Below, in pieces: positions 49,900 through 61,237 of a DNA stretch of 64,000 nt (position 1 is the first letter of the stretch; every line of letters begins with the position of its first letter). The translations under genes were made by a program, and so were the position numbers. The stretch is from the NCBI GenBank assembly GCA_905221605.1, contig CAJNDS010001557.1, forward strand, positions 1,575,498 to 1,639,497. Direction: 5' to 3'. The notes below the pieces were generated by a model. That model worked only from the letters and a program-made list of their open reading frames with translations, was not told the DNA's origin and did not search any database. Origin of the DNA: Symbiodinium natans. Lineage: Eukaryota; Sar; Dinophyceae; Suessiales; Symbiodiniaceae.

Positions 49900-50098
49900 C
49901 TAAACCCTAAACCCTAAACCCTAAACCCGAAACCCTAACCCCTAAACCCTAACCCGTAAACCCTAAACCCTACACCCGCAGAGAGGCACCAACCTTGGGG
50001 GCTCAGGGTTTAGGGCTTAGGGCTAAGGGCTAAGGGTTTAGGGTTTAGGGTTTAGGGTTTAGGGTTTGGGGTTTAGGGTTTAGGGTTTAGGGTTTAGG
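49900..50098. repeat. Inverted telomeric pair with a 30 bp island
   Basis: CCCTAAA variants at 49900-49975, TTTAGGG/TAAGGGC variants at 50005-50098. The shortest island seen. Confidence 0.93.
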
Positions 50099-50362
50099 CT
50101 CCCCAGCAGGGCCGCAGGAAGCCACTGTAAGGGCCCCGAAAGGCTACCAGAAGGTTTGGAAAGGTCAAGTTCGTCTCCGCCCGAAGAAAAGTCACTTAAG
50201 CGTTTCCGAATGCTTCTGTCAAAACGTTTCGGTCAAAACTGTGGGTCAACATTTGTTTTTTTGGACCCAAGCCCCATCGAAATTCTGTGACAGCGTAAGC
50301 CTCCAAAACCCTCAAACGCGAAACCCTAAACCCTGAAACCCGAGTGGGTGTCCCGAGAGGTA

Positions 50363-50428
50363 TCCCTAAACCCTAAACCCTAAACCCTAAACCCTAAACC
50401 CTAAACCCTAAACCCTAAACCCTAAACC
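50363..50428 (-). repeat. CCCTAAA array
   Basis: Nine perfect units. Confidence 0.96.
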
Positions 50429-50544
50429 CATATGGGTTGCTGAAGCCGAGGTCCGCTAAATTGCCAGTCTGCGGTCTGTTTCCATGCTTCAGGCACCCGC
50501 CTCTTCCTTTCAAGGGGGGCTTAATGAGGGTTCATAGGACTTGG

Positions 50545-50632
50545 GGCTTCGGGTTTGGGGTTTGGGGTTTAGGGTTTAGGGTTTGATAGGGTTTAGGATT
50601 TAGGGTTTAGGGTTTGGGGTTCAGGGTTTTGG
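50545..50632 (+). repeat. TTTGGGG / TTTAGGG array
   Basis: About nine mixed units with one GATAGGG. Confidence 0.92.
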
Positions 50633-51128
50633 TGCCTCTGCTTCCTTTTCGAGGTTGAGGGTTCCTAGGGTAGGCAAAGGCGTACAGGGTTTTAGGGCTG
50701 ACGTGGCTTTTAGGCTTATCGGGCTGGGAAGGTTGAAAGGTTCAGCGTTGTTGGGGATGTCGAATGTTTGGCCCAGAACAGGAAGCCTAAACCCTAAACC
50801 CTAGCAGGGCCCTTCGGAAATCTCAGCAGAAGATCTAGTGAAAATGCGGGTCTTGAGCTGCAGCAGTGACGATGAGGGCCCTGGGGCTTCCTTTGCAGAA
50901 GTTTAGGTTTTAGGTTTAGGGTTCAGGGATGAGGGTTGAGACCCGGGAATGACTGGCTGTGAATTTGAAGTCGTCCTGAAACTTTTGGGTTTTGAACTTC
51001 ACTGGCTCAAGGCGACAATCCTGACATCCGAAACCCTCAATCCTGACAAAGTAAGGACTATAGTCGAGATCGCATACCCCCGGTGCTGCTTTAAACTGAA
51101 GCCCCTTTAGGGTCCATTCATTTCACCG
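50633..51128. other. Degenerate repeat and unique sequence, no gene
   Basis: Nothing recognised beyond isolated telomere-like words. Confidence 0.45.
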
Positions 51129-51235
51129 ATGCTCCAGCCTATTGCTTCTCGAGGCAACAGGAGCTGCGCCAGCACCGCTGGGTGTAGCTGCGAAGACAAC
51201 GAGCATCGGTGCCTGGACAAGGACGGGGTTTTAGA
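51129..51235 (+). other. Cys-rich module exon, copy 2
   Basis: ATGCTCCAG precedes a frame with SCASTAGCSCEDNEHRCLDK. CAST-x2-C-S-C-x6-C aligns with KCASSLLDCPCGREAQMC at 58041. Confidence 0.55.
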
Positions 51236-52383
51236 GTTGAATGTCGGGGCTGTCATGGTTGAGTGCTGTTGGATTAGAATGCAATTGTTGGTAGATTATA
51301 TTATGAGTATGTAAGTGTTGCAAAGGAACATGTTGGTAACAACGTAGGCTCCGATATTGCATGTTCGAGGGTCAGTTCTACGAGCGGATCTTGCTGCAGT
51401 TTGGAGGACACCGGCCGGTATGTCTGCTACGCGAAGGTGCGAATTCCGAAAAGCTACCAACCTTCTGGGGGCAAACGAAGCCTGAATTTGGAATCCGCTC
51501 CGCTGTAACAAGTGCAGCCCTATTCAGGCATACGAAAATCATAAATAAATTTACAGGCATCTGATTGGCGAAGCCAATCAGAGTTGGCCAGCTTGAAGCG
51601 TCTATGTGGCCATTCCGGCCGAAACAGCATTCTGATAGCAATAGCTCCGAAAACCTGCAGCTTGAACTCTGAAAATCCCGCAAGACCCGAAGGCTTGGTA
51701 CGATGGCTGCCCGAAGGTGTGCACGGAGAGCCAGCTCAGCTGCACCTCGTTGAGGTCGATAGCCTTTGTTGTAGCAATTCTCCGGGCTTAGGCTTCCGGG
51801 TTTGGGGTTTTAGGGTTTAGGTACGATTCGAGGGTCCTACACAGCACCTTTAATACTCAAAACTGAGCCATTCCCAAGAAACAACTCTGTCAGTAAGGCA
51901 CCATGACCTACTTCGAGGGAGGCTCGCAGCATCCTGGCGGAGGGCTGCCAAGTGGAGAGCAGTTGAGGGTTTGGGGTTTAGGGTTTAGGGGGATCACTGC
52001 TTCGGGAAGCAGGGCTTGGGGTTTCGGATTTCTCGAGAACCTCTACCCTCACCCGCACGGGCAACCCTAAACCATAAGCCGCCCTGAACTTTCAACTCCA
52101 AGAAGTTCAAACCCCAAGATCCCGAAACCCCAAAAAGCCGAGGTATGTCACACAGGGTTGCTCCGATTCTACCGCGTGCCCAAGTTTGTGGTGCGACGAG
52201 GGCACGGCCAAAATGTTCCTCCGCTCAAGACCCCTTTCTGGGTTTTTTGGGCTTTGGGTGTTAGGTGTTGTGGGTTTCCATTACCATTACAAATCGAGTT
52301 CAACATCTCCACGTCACTGCCTTGCAGGGTTTTTGGGCTTGATTCGCTCATGTAAGTTTGGGCTTTTACGCCCTGGGCTACTC
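51236..52383. other. Unique stretch, no gene assigned
   Basis: Frames up to about 100 codons in both strands without recognised content. Short TTTAGGG pieces at 51805-51820 and 51970-51990. Confidence 0.4.
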
Positions 52384-52446
52384 CTACCACGCCACCCCCA
52401 CCACCCCCACCACCACCACCTCCACCACCTCCACCACCACCACCAC
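52384..52446 (+). repeat. (CCACCA)n / (CCACCC)n repeat
   Basis: Imperfect trinucleotide run. On the minus strand it reads as poly-Gly. Confidence 0.93.
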
Positions 52447-54837
52447 TGGCAACGACGACGAGAGTTGACAATAATTTGAAATATACATAGTGATTCTGAC
52501 CGTAGTTTTCATGGGAATTATCTTGTCATAGTAGGTTCATGGCTAGTAGCAATACTAGCAATAGCGAAATGATAGTCATGGCAATACGGGTCATCGTCTA
52601 TTCTCCGAATTGTGAACGCTTGCGCGCGCCTCCTCGAGGCCCAGGCAGGGGGAGGTTCTGAGGGGGGCAGTTCGCAGGAAGGAAGAGTACCCCGGGGGGA
52701 AGAAAGCCCCATGCTTGTTCCAGACGCCTCGCGGCCGGAGGTCGAGGCGAATAGCCTGTTCAAAGCTTCATCAGCCGCACAACCCAACTCCAAAAACCTA
52801 CAAACTCCCCTGAGGTGTACTGGGCCGTTCGGGGAAATCTGTGTGCCTCGCGATGCTGATTGTCCTCAGTTCTGCCAGGGACAGGACGAGTGCAGTGTGG
52901 AGCCTTGCCATTGTTGGTGGGCTCTGCGCTTTCCCGTCGCTCCTGGCTAGAATTCCGAAATTGAATCCTAAACCGAAACCCTGGAGTAAACCCTAAACAC
53001 CTCGAAGCACTAGTTGTCAGTGTCACCTAGCAAAGTCAGCAGCTCGAAGCGGGTCTCCAGGAGACTTTGTTGTGGTTATTCAAAGCCTAAACCGAGGGTT
53101 TAGGGCTTTGGGTTTAGGGTTAAACCTGAATCGCACTTCAGCTCCATCGTTTGGAGAAGCCAAGGATAACTTCGATGATCAGGGCAGAGTGCTGGCTTCT
53201 TCCACCGTGTGACGCTAGTCTTATAGGCCCCCGAAAGCTGCGGGATATCCTGATACTGGGTCCCCGATAGCTGTAGATGGCTCAACGTCAACCACCCGAC
53301 CCGCCTTTTGGGAAATAGACTTTCTGAAGTAAGATTGTTTTCAGGCTGTTGGTGAGCGCGTGCGCGCGTGTGTATGTGCGTGTGTTGTTGATTTTTCAAC
53401 TGCCTGTGAAAGCCTTACAGATTTGGTGAGGGTATACGTTGGCTGTCTTCTTGAGGACACTAGAAAAAACTCCCAAAAAACACCATGAACGCAAACCTAT
53501 CTCGCACGCTCAGGTGTTTCAAAGAACGAGGCGTGCCCCTGTGGAGACAAAGCTGTTCGTTGCGACGACGAGCATTGCGTTCCCGCGCCATGCTTCAAGA
53601 TGCCATGTGGCCTTGCGGGGAATGTTTCCAAAACTCCCTACACCCTTTAAATCTTCAAGTTTCATCCTAAGCCCTAACCCTAAACAACTCGCGCCCCAAG
53701 GCCCCAGGGCTTAAGTGCCCGCTCAGAACCCCCAACTGCTGCTGTAATCCCGATTCGGGTAATATGGACTTTAGACCCGTTTTGGGGGTACCTTTCGTTC
53801 CCAAGGCTGTACTTAAGTCAGAATCTAGCAAAAGATCTGTGGCGGTTTCGGGTGTCAGGTGTAGGGCTTTGTTAGGGATATTCGGAAGCCCAGGAAAGTG
53901 AGGGATGTCAGACGTGCGACCTCCTGACGCATCGCTGGTGCTACGCCCTGTCTTTCACCGTTGATGGCGGGGGGGCCAAGTCCGGAAGCCTTCCGCGGAA
54001 TGCCTGACCCTGACGCTTCCCAACTGTGCTGAGGTAGCTACAACCCAGCAATTCCGACTGAAGCGACTTGTGTCCCCCTTTCCCAGTCCGGCTCTTAGAG
54101 GGTTTTGGCTTTGTTTGAGAGGGGAAGCGGGGGGGGGGGGGGGGTTGTGGGAGAAATGGGAGACTGGTCGGCCAGCGCATCCCAGGCCATGCCAGTGTGG
54201 GGAGAATGCTCAAGTCTGCAACTGGACCGTGACTTGTCCCGTTTAAAAGTGGAAGGACCATGATGGTGCCCGTTCAATGGTGAGACTTGCTTTTTCCAAA
54301 CCGAGGATGCTTCGGGGACCCGAGCTGAGTTGCATCAAGTTGGGGGAAGAGTCGGAAAGGATGCACGTGTTCACGAGCGCAGGGTGACGGCCGAGGCGGC
54401 AACAGCAAGAGTGCCTGCCCGCAGCTGATTCCTGCCCTCTCGTTTGCGTGGGCAACAAGACGTGCGTGATTGTCGCCACTCGGCAAGTGCATGTTGCTGT
54501 GTTTTGTGGATCAGCTAAGCCTTCTACGACCGTGACGAAATGAACCCTTAAAGTGGCTTGTGAACCGAATAGGGAGTATAGCAGAGGGTAGATGATCCCA
54601 ATTTTGGAGTTCATGTGGTCTGCAAGGAAGAGGTTGATCCTAGTACAAAATCGCCCACCACGATGCAAAGAGCATTCGCAGCATTCGCTGCGGAGCAAGC
54701 TTAGCTTAGGATTACAATCTCGGTGGTGAGATTGGAGCGGTTCGTGAAGAATGCGCGAGCTCTTCCGAAGATGAAGACTGTCCTTGTGGATCGAATGCTA
54801 TCAGCTGTATCGACGTGGGGGAGGACGCTCCTTTTCC
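52447..54837. other. Unique stretch with few arrays, no gene assigned
   Basis: A Cys-containing frame at 52815-52915 (CTGPFGEICVPRDADCPQFC) may be a diverged Cys-rich exon. Also a GTGCGCGCGTGTGT microsatellite (53355-53385) and a G run (54129-54144). Several 60-150 codon frames lack recognisable features. Confidence 0.4.
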
Positions 54838-54935
54838 CAAACCCTAAACCCTAAACCCTAAACCCTAAACCCTAAACCCTAAACCCTAAACCCTAAACCC
54901 TAAACCCTAAACCCTAAACCCTAAACCCTAACCCT
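54838..54935 (-). repeat. CCCTAAA array
   Basis: About 14 perfect units ending CCCTAACCC. Confidence 0.97.
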
Positions 54936-56608
54936 GTTCGGAAATGGCCGGCATGTGTCTGTAGGAACCCCACATGCCACCCCCGGCAGTGACCCAACAA
55001 GCCTCTGAGCAGGACTCGTATTGCCTTCCACGTCCTGCACCCAGCTGCTTCCAGCATGGCAGCCCTCACCTAGTCAGCACGATCTCTCTAGGATACCCAG
55101 TAGTAAGTAGTACCCCCAGTTCCTCTCTTTGGGGACTTATCCTAAACCCGAAGCCCTAAACCCTCTTTGGGGAGTTATTTTTTAAAAAGGGTACCCGATT
55201 TTCCTACTCTTGGGTCTAGCGAAGTGGTCTCTGAGGGTTTTTTGGGCCTGTACTTTTTGGGGGTTTTCATCCTGCTGTGCTCTTGGAGTGCCCACGGGGT
55301 GCTTAGAATGCCTCCTTTGAGAAGTGGTCTTTTGCGCTCTCTCTTGGGTGAACCTAGTGGCATAGCAATGCTTCAGTGTCCATGAACATTGCAAACTTCA
55401 GGTTCCCGGCTTCTCCTGAACAAAGCAGGATGGAACTCCTGCATGCGTAGTGTTGTTGAACCAGTCAAGTCTTTCCCGGCCAGCTTGGACAGCAGTTGGC
55501 TTCAGAGAAATACAGACAAGCTGTCTCCTTGTGAGGTCTTGGGCGATGCCCCATAGTTTGCGGTGAGGACGAAGAGCCGTGCTATCGCCCAGGCCGCCTG
55601 ACTTGAGGTTGAAATTGGCTGTCGCTTTTGAAAGCCGGCCCTCCACCCTATCCAAGACCACTAATGCTCCATACTCCCATACCCCTCCGCCTGGTCGATA
55701 CCTGACAAGCCAAGAAACTCACTTGCCTACAAACACTAAAACATCCGCAGAGTCAAAAGCAGCACCAGGAACCCCCAGACCCCCTCCTGAAAGCTTGGCT
55801 ACACTTCTAAGCCGTTTCTGAGGGCACTTTCGGGCAGGTTGCGAGTTTGAGAACATGAATGCAAGGTGGGATTATATGATTAGGGACTGGCAGAATGTCA
55901 GCTGTAGTTTGATTCTTCTTGCATTCGAAGCATCAGTCTGCGCAACCCGTTGACGCCTATAAGCATAGCAGCAGCATCCTCGAAAAGGACTCCCAAAATG
56001 GAACCCTGAAAAAACCCACCCTAAGCTGAACCCGAAACCCTAAACAGGCTTTGTAGGGTCCATAATAGGGTTTTATAGGGTTCAAAATAGGGTTTCTAAG
56101 GTTGATAGGGGTCATGTTTAGGTGGGCCGCAGGTTTCGACGCTGAGGGCAACCACCTCCCTCCGGAGGAGACCTGCGAGCCTCAGCAGAAGGTCTTTGGG
56201 ATTTCGGGTTTAGGGTTTAGGGTTTGGGGTTTAAGGTTTAGGGTTCAAAAGACCCCTAAATCCTCGTATGCGCTCAGGCTGAGAATGCTTGGGCGTTCTC
56301 TTGCATCTTTGCCCCCCTTCGACGAGCCAGGTGGATGTTCATTGAGCTCATACGAACCCTAGAATTGGGAACCAGATATCTAAGGGCTCCAAAAGAGCTT
56401 TCATCGGAAGCAATTTAAAAGGCTCAAGCTTGCCCTATTCGTGTACATGGACCCTCACGGCAAACCCCAGCAAAGCTCCTTTGACCATTCTTGACGAAGA
56501 TATGCCCCCAGCGAAAATTCGGCACTGACACCCTGCAGATGTCGACAGGGGTGATGCCAGAGATATTTCCTAAGCAATGATAGCAAGCTCCACATGGATA
56601 TGTCCCCC
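54936..56608. other. Unique stretch, no gene assigned
   Basis: Contains a third, truncated family C copy (55170-55219, AAAAAGGGTACCCGATTTTC) and GGGTTTTATAGGG-type words at 56050-56110. Frames are short and unrecognised. Confidence 0.4.
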
Positions 56609-56667
56609 AATAGGGGTACCCTGAACATACCCAAAATAGTATAATCCATATTCTAGGAACCCCCTAA
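56609..56667. repeat. Fold-back element, family B, copy 2
   Basis: CAATAGGGGTACCCTGAACATACCC at the left (key words AATAGGGG and ATACCC) and CTAGGAACCCCC at the right, aligning with 33935-33996. Confidence 0.55.
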
Positions 56668-56869
56668 TCGCTTAAACCCCCACATGAGAAGGCTGCATCT
56701 CAGTGTGTGGCATATGCTGCATGCTGCTTCTTGCGAGATGCGGTAAGGGATGGGGTGAGATGTCCTGCTCGCTTTCTCAAGACGGGGCTTCAGGCACCAT
56801 GTAAACACTCACCTCTCCTAAAAAGGTGGTTTTTGGTGCCCTCTTCAATCCTGAAGTCCTAGATGTGAG

Positions 56870-56925
56870 TTAAACCCTAAACCCCAAACCCTAAACCCCA
56901 AACCCTAAACCCTAAACCCTAAACC
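56870..56925 (-). repeat. CCCTAAA / CCCCAAA array
   Basis: Eight mixed units. Confidence 0.94.
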
Positions 56926-57036
56926 TTGAGGGTTTGGGTGCGACAGCCGATGACCAGCTCAGGTGTTAAAAGGACTCGCGTGCGGCTGCGGGCAAAACTC
57001 ATTCGCATGCGACACAGCGGCTCGGCCCCAGACGGC

Positions 57037-57152
57037 GTTGAGGGTTCAGGGTTCAGGGTTCAGGCTTTAGTGGGTTTGGGGTCTTTAGGGTTTTGGGATT
57101 TGCAGGGTTTACAGGATTTGTAGGGTTTGTAGGGTTTGTAGGGTTTGTCGGG
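57037..57152 (+). repeat. TTCAGGG then TTTGTAGGG arrays
   Basis: Three TTCAGGG units, then five TTTGTAGGG units; the nine-base variant also occurs at 20862-20995. Confidence 0.9.
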
Positions 57153-57189
57153 TTTGGTAACTTAGCGTTTCGGCTGGAAAGTTTGCAGC

Positions 57190-57462
57190 TTGCAGCTTTT
57201 GAATCGACAGCTCCCAGCCAAGGACGGAAACCTAACCCAATGTCTCCCCATCGTCGGAGGTGCGCTGGGCAAGACTGAGTTTGCTGAACCGGGTGGGCGG
57301 TTGGTGAGTCATGCTGCGGATTCGGAAGTCTCAGCTATCCACTGTGTGGCAGGATACTGCCCGCAGTGCTTGGCTGATGAAGTTGAGTGCCCGCATGTAC
57401 TCAATTTCCAGCCAAATGGCACCCAAGTCCCAGCAGAGGGTGGCCCGCCTGCAAGAGACTGA
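57190..57462 (+). other. Exon-like frame with Cys pairs
   Basis: A frame includes HCVAGYCPQCLADEVECPH. The CPxC and spaced Cys recall the Cys-rich module but lack its CPCG core. Could be a diverged exon. Confidence 0.3.
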
Positions 57463-57509
57463 CTCTGAAAGTGCTTTTTCTCTAGTAGAATAAATAAAGC
57501 CCTAGGAAC

Positions 57510-57655
57510 CCTGTGCACCCTATGAACCCCCCTATATGAACCCTATATGAACCCCATATGAACCCTATATGAACCCTATATATGAACCCCCTATATGAAC
57601 CCCCTATATGAACCCTGTATGAACCCTATATGAACCCTATGACCCCTATGAGCCC
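57510..57655 (+). repeat. (CCTATATGAACCC)n tandem repeat
   Basis: About twelve units of 11-14 bases with length variation. CCC and GAACCC endings suggest derivation from telomere-like words. Confidence 0.93.
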
Positions 57656-57844
57656 TAAGCCCAAGCACTGACAGCCCGAAAGTTCTGTTGCCAGAGTTTG
57701 GGGATGGATTTCGGTGCCCCAAAGCTGCAAAGGGTTAAAGGCTCAGAGCAAAGCTTCACAGAAAATTTTAGGATAGTCCCAAAAATCCAAGACCCAAGCT
57801 GTTCAGGCCATAGCCCAGGGGTTCCTTGCCGGGAGGTTTGCAGC

Positions 57845-57962
57845 TTAGGGTTTAGGGTTTAGGGTTTAGGGTTTAGGGTTTAGGGTTTAGGGTTTAGGGT
57901 TTAGGGGTTTAGGGGTTTAGGGGTTTAGGGTTTAGGGTTTAGGGTTCAGGGTTTAGGGTTTA
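57845..57962 (+). repeat. TTTAGGG array with octamer units
   Basis: Eight TTTAGGG units, three TTTAGGGG, then TTTAGGG and TTCAGGG. Confidence 0.96.
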
Positions 57963-58022
57963 GGGGAACCAGAGCCTTCTAGGAGTGGCCCGGAGAGCGG
58001 AGGTTGGGTCGAGCCCGTCCGC

Positions 58023-58113
58023 AAGTGTGCCAGCAGCTTACTGGACTGCCCCTGCGGGCGGGAAGCGCAGATGTGCGACTCCCTGGGACGCTGCATCTTC
58101 AAGGCGTCGTATG
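58023..58113 (+). other. Cys-rich module exon, copy 3
   Basis: KCASSLLDCPCGREAQMC then DSLGRCIFKASY. TATG/GTGAGG at 58114 is a good donor. A TTAGGGC array fills the following intron. Confidence 0.6.
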
Positions 58114-58116
58114 GTG

Positions 58117-58217
58117 AGGGTTTAGGGTTTAGGGCTTAGGGCTTAGGGCTTAGGGCTTAGGGCTTAGGGCTTAGGGCTTAGGGCTTAGGGCTTAGGGCTT
58201 AGGGCTTAGGGCTTAGG
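58117..58217 (+). repeat. Pure TTAGGGC array
   Basis: About 13 TTAGGGC heptamers, starting three bases after the donor-like GTGAGG. This is the longest clean block of the variant. Confidence 0.97.
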
Positions 58218-58376
58218 GGAAGGGAGCCTGGGGCCTTTCTACCCCCGGCCCATCTGAGAATCTGAAGTAAAAACCTGTGGCCTGTCGGATTCCCGAAAAC
58301 CCCAGGCATCCTTTGGGCCGTCTGCTAATCACTGATCACCCTTTTTTCCTGCCCTCCTCCCACACGAACTTCGAAG

Positions 58377-58464
58377 GGTGCTGCCTGCTGCACCTACGAC
58401 CAGAAGCTCTGCGTGCTGACCGACTACGGGCCCGATGGCCAGCTGACAGGTGCCCGGCCGGGAC
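58377..58464 (+). other. Cys-rich module exon, copy 4
   Basis: CTTCGAAG precedes GAACCTYDQKLCVLTDYGPD-type coding (GGT GCT GCC TGC TGC ...; residues AACCTYDQKLCVLTDYGPDG) and GAC/GTAAGT ends it. QKLCV aligns with WKLCV at 61252. The phase relative to the upstream exon does not fit with the obvious donor, so that junction is uncertain. Confidence 0.6.
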
Positions 58465-58643
58465 GTAAGTTAAAAGTGACGTGCACTGATCATACCACCA
58501 GGGTTTAGGGTTTAGGGTTTAGGGTTTAGGGTTTAGGGTTTGGCAGGTGTCAAGCCCTGTGCCTCCCTCTAAACTCCCTCCGAGAATCTTAGGGTTTAGG
58601 GTTTAGGGTTTAGGGTTTAGGTGGTTTAGGGCTTCTTCTCCAG
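58465..58643 (+). other. Probable intron made largely of TTTAGGG repeats
   Basis: GTAAGT at 58465 and TTCTTCTCCAG at 58643 bound 179 bp. The phase is compatible: C from the first exon plus GT from the next makes Arg. TTTAGGG arrays at 58499-58543 and 58590-58635 make up about half of it. Confidence 0.6.
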
Positions 58644-58762
58644 GTTACCGGGAGATCTGCTGGCTGCCGACCGAACCATGCCCGTGTGGCGCCAACACGC
58701 ACCGCTGTCCCGGAACGGAAGTCTGCTTGCCCGAGCTGCCCGGCCAAACTCGAAATGCAACT
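58644..58762 (+). other. Cys-rich module exon, copy 5
   Basis: EICWLPTEPCPCGANTHRC then PGTEVCLPELPGQ. GCAAGT at 58763 could be a GC-type donor, which dinoflagellates use often. Aligns with KLCVDQEKPCPCG at 61254. Confidence 0.62.
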
Positions 58763-60181
58763 GCAAGTTGCGGGTTTCCGAAAATGGGGGGGAAACCCGT
58801 TTTTGGGGGTTCCCTTAATAAGGAGCTTTGTATCTTGGGGTATATGGGGGGGGAGGTACCCGACCGCCCCCCCCTCCAATTTGTGGGAGAAATACCCGAA
58901 TCCACAAAGGCAATGAATGAAAAGACCAACGCAATCGGGACTCTGCCAATGCGGGGTTTAGGGTTTAGGGTTTGGGGAATTGTGGGCCCTTTCTTGCAGA
59001 GGCAGCCTGTAAGGGAGCTAAGAGTTGGAGGTTCCAGGTGCAGGATTTGGGGCTTGCACTGTGATGGGCTGCTGCTGGTGGGCTGTTGCTGGTGGTTGAA
59101 GTGTTTAACGCTCAAGGTTGAGGATGTCGGAGCAAGTGCTGTTTGGGATTTCCAGCGGTTGGTTGGGCTGTGAGTTGTCGAATCCTCAACAAAGGTCGAT
59201 CAAGGAAGCGATTTGCCCTTGTGACCCGTGGCATCTTGGCGCACACAGAGACGCGGGCAGCTTTCTACGATAAAGTTCCTTATCCAGGAATTCCCTGCTG
59301 GCAATTTCAGGATGGGGCCCATCCATTCAGCACCCCTAAAGCACCCGAAGTTGCTTCGCCCGAGCACTCGTTTCTTGCGCTGCAGGCTTTCAATTTGGGA
59401 TAAGGGTTGAGGATTTAGTCTGACTTTGGATTCAGAACGTTCTGGCGGCTCAGAGGACCCGACTCTGCTAAGGGATGATGGGTGGCCGGCTGGAATTGCA
59501 GACAAGCTGGCGCCTAATGCTCTGAGGGCCTCTTGATAAGGGCCCATACTAACAGTCCTTGTAAATACAACCCACGACCCAGACCCCATTCCTCTTCAAA
59601 AGCGCTCCGGTGTTTCGAGCGCCTTCCTAAACCCTCCTAAACCGAAAGCCTGACCCTAAACCCTAAACCATACACGGCCGCCCTGAATCCTGGACCCAAA
59701 GTTCCTGCGCCTTGAAAAAACCACGAAAATCGTCGATCCCGGAAGCGGAGGCAGAAGACCTGCGAGCTGACGGAGTACAGCGAGACAGGCCTTCATACCG
59801 GTCGGTTTAGGGTTTTAACGTTTAGGGTCATGGCTACTTATAGCCCCAATTATAAGTTCTACTTCTAACCTACTTAGGGGACTCAGGGGGTTGATAAGTA
59901 CAGTCATAGCTGGGGTTTTGTAAGTACCCTGAACCTCCAAGCAGACGAAGCTCTCCGGATGTGCCACTTGTGGTTGGACCTTCGGGTATGAGATTTAGGG
60001 AGGGCCCCGGGCGCCGACCAAAGGTTGTTGAACCATTTTTTATATTCCAACGCCCGCTAGGTGTCATAGCTCCAGCGGGTGCTGCACTCTTTGACAAATT
60101 TGAGTGCCCACCTGGTGGTCCGGCAGCAGGCTAGTGACACGAAGATCCCGACTAGACTGGCTGGTGCTTTCTCGCGTTTAC
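58763..60181. other. Unique stretch, no gene assigned
   Basis: A G-rich patch at 58845-58880 and single telomere-like words at 58955-58975 and 59805-59830. Frames up to about 150 codons are unrecognised. Confidence 0.4.
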
Positions 60182-61237
60182 TCACTCGACAGGCTCATAC
60201 ACCGTGAGCAGCAACACCCAAAAACCTGTACAAGAACAAAAACGCAGGCCTAGGACTACGAAACCACATGGTTTCTGCTCCCCAGAAGTCCACTCAGAGA
60301 GGACAGGCTGTCCCGTAAGAGTCGCCGAACAAGCTGCAGGAGAGGAACTGAGGAAGGCACCGCTTTCTTTGTGAATGTAGCCGCCAGGCCGGCAGGCACA
60401 TTGGCACATCGTCCCGCGGCGGCCAAAAAGAGAATCATCCAAAGGTAATCGAAAGCCAGGAGGACTGTCCGGAGCTGCATCAGAGCACCGCCGGCACGAC
60501 CCCATACCACCCGATGCAGTGCAGAGGAGGCCCCCGTTGAAGACCGCGGCAAACTCCGTACTAGTCACGGTGGGTGGTCCTTCCTCTGCGGGGGGCCCAG
60601 AGGAAACCCTCACGCCAGCCATCAGCAAGGCAAATATGATGGCCCCCGGACTTGGGACCGGAGTTTCAGGGCATCTGTAGGCGGCAGTCAGTGTTGAAAT
60701 GAGTCTGCTGGAAATCAGCTGACTGTGGCGCAGCACCACATAGCGGGGCCGAACATGTTCAGGGCAGTGAAGGGTAGAGAGCGTTCTCCCTGCCTGTTGT
60801 CCATCATGTCGTAAGCCTCAACACCACGGTGTCCTGCATGGTGCCAAATACACCAGCAAGCTGATTTGCTGGTTGCCCAGTGTCATGGAAATCAGAACAA
60901 GAAATTATAGGCACAGCAAGAACGAAACCCAGCAGAAAAGAAGCACCCAAAGAGGAGGGGCACCCATCCAACTACAACGACAAAAGAGCCAGTGCAATTG
61001 TGAAATGCAGCACAGCTTCCTCCACAAAACGGAAAGTCTCCAAGAAAGATGCATATGCATGTATGCAGACGGCCCATTCCAGAGACGCCCAGTTCAGAAA
61101 ATCATACGAATAGAAACATGAAACCATGACAGCAGCTGACACTCCTACATCAAGTCTTGAGCCACTCGTGGCACGTACTGTAGTTGTTGGACCAACTTTG
61201 TTGGAGGTGCTGAGAACCCCTATAGGAGCTTAAGCAG

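Noticed and set aside
52169-52471. Poly-Gly minus-strand frame
   Set aside because: Product of the CCACCA repeat.
60182-60739. Minus-strand frame of 185 codons
   Set aside because: Composition is patchy, no motif is recognised, and overlapping plus-strand frames are equally open. Length alone is not enough in GC-rich DNA.
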